Shown here piece by piece: positions 5,260 through 5,347 of a stretch of 5,347 bases of DNA; the stretch's first letter is position 1; each line of letters begins with the position of its first letter. Source of the stretch: an uncultured Oscillospiraceae bacterium (lineage in GTDB: Bacteria > Bacillota > Clostridia > Oscillospirales > Acutalibacteraceae). The stretch spans positions 1-5,347 of the forward strand of contig USHL01000110.1 in assembly GCA_900554525.1 (NCBI GenBank), in the 5' to 3' direction. The notes beneath the pieces are model-generated. The model saw nothing but the letters and a program-made list of their open reading frames with translations, made no database searches and had not been told where the DNA came from. Position numbers and translations under genes: made by a program.

Positions 5260-5347
5260 CTATTCCACCGCATTTTTGCCCACACCTGTATTAAGTTGAT
5301 TCTCTAAAATACCGTTTTCAGTTCTAACGGCTATATTATCGGTTTTC
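5260..5347 (-). CDS. C-terminal end of an unidentified upstream gene, 5' part beyond the right edge
   Basis: The minus strand is open from the right edge to a TAG at 5262-5260. It gives 28 residues that begin KTDNIAVRTENGILENQL and end GVGKNAVE. The composition is protein-like, and the frame ends at a sensible distance (about 90 bp) before the GH35 start in the same direction. The fragment is too short to assign to a family. It may belong to the same sugar-processing gene group, but the promoter between them shows that the GH35 gene does not depend on its transcription. Confidence 0.5.
   Translation of the reverse strand, partial: KTDNIAVRTENGILENQLNTGVGKNAVE

Noticed and set aside
1..5347. 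CRISPR array, tRNA, rRNA or riboswitch
   Set aside because: I saw no regularly spaced repeats with unique spacers, no cloverleaf and no known aptamer core on either strand.

Overview
The window looks like a piece of a Firmicutes (Clostridia-type, probably gut) chromosome carrying an integrated or decayed mobile island. The evidence is the strong GGAGG ribosome-binding sites, the Tn916-family style integrases, the bacterial class C (IIC) group II intron and the GH35/NodB-type sugar genes. The genus cannot be read from the sequence.

Layout, left to right. Positions 1-1887 (minus strand) hold two tandem, paralogous tyrosine recombinases. The upstream one (718-1887) is complete, with all catalytic residues. 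The downstream one (725 to beyond the left edge) overlaps it by 8 bp and starts at a TTG behind a very strong Shine-Dalgarno. It has no in-window stop and is easily missed. Positions 1888-2275 are the integrase upstream region, with three copies of a 12-bp direct repeat and a strong GC-rich hairpin but no gene that I can support. Positions 2384-3050 (minus strand) are a complete 667-nt group IIC intron with no maturase ORF. Its 5' GTGCG end, 30-nt domain V, closed 155-nt domain IV and domain VI with bulged branch-point A can all be located. It sits directly after a 9-bp hairpin plus a T-rich stretch, the target type of class C introns. That hairpin lies antisense inside a degraded plus-strand gene whose reading frame is restored when the intron is removed in silico (2342-2383 joined to 3051-3167).

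Positions 3175-3386 (minus strand) appear to be the island/host junction. The first about 46 codons of a polysaccharide deacetylase (NodB) gene run into unrelated sequence, including what looks like the C-terminal tail of another gene. Positions 3432-5168 (minus strand) are an intact GH35 beta-galactosidase with an excellent sigma-A type promoter and two dyads beside it. At the right edge (5260-5347) lies the last 28 codons of an upstream minus-strand gene.

How it fits together: the GH35 gene and the deacetylase start belong to one minus-strand transcription unit (46-bp gap) of sugar-processing genes. The deacetylase was truncated by insertion or rearrangement bringing in the recombinase module. 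The group II intron is a second, nested mobile element inside that island. Because it encodes no reverse transcriptase, any splicing or mobility would need a maturase supplied from elsewhere in the genome.
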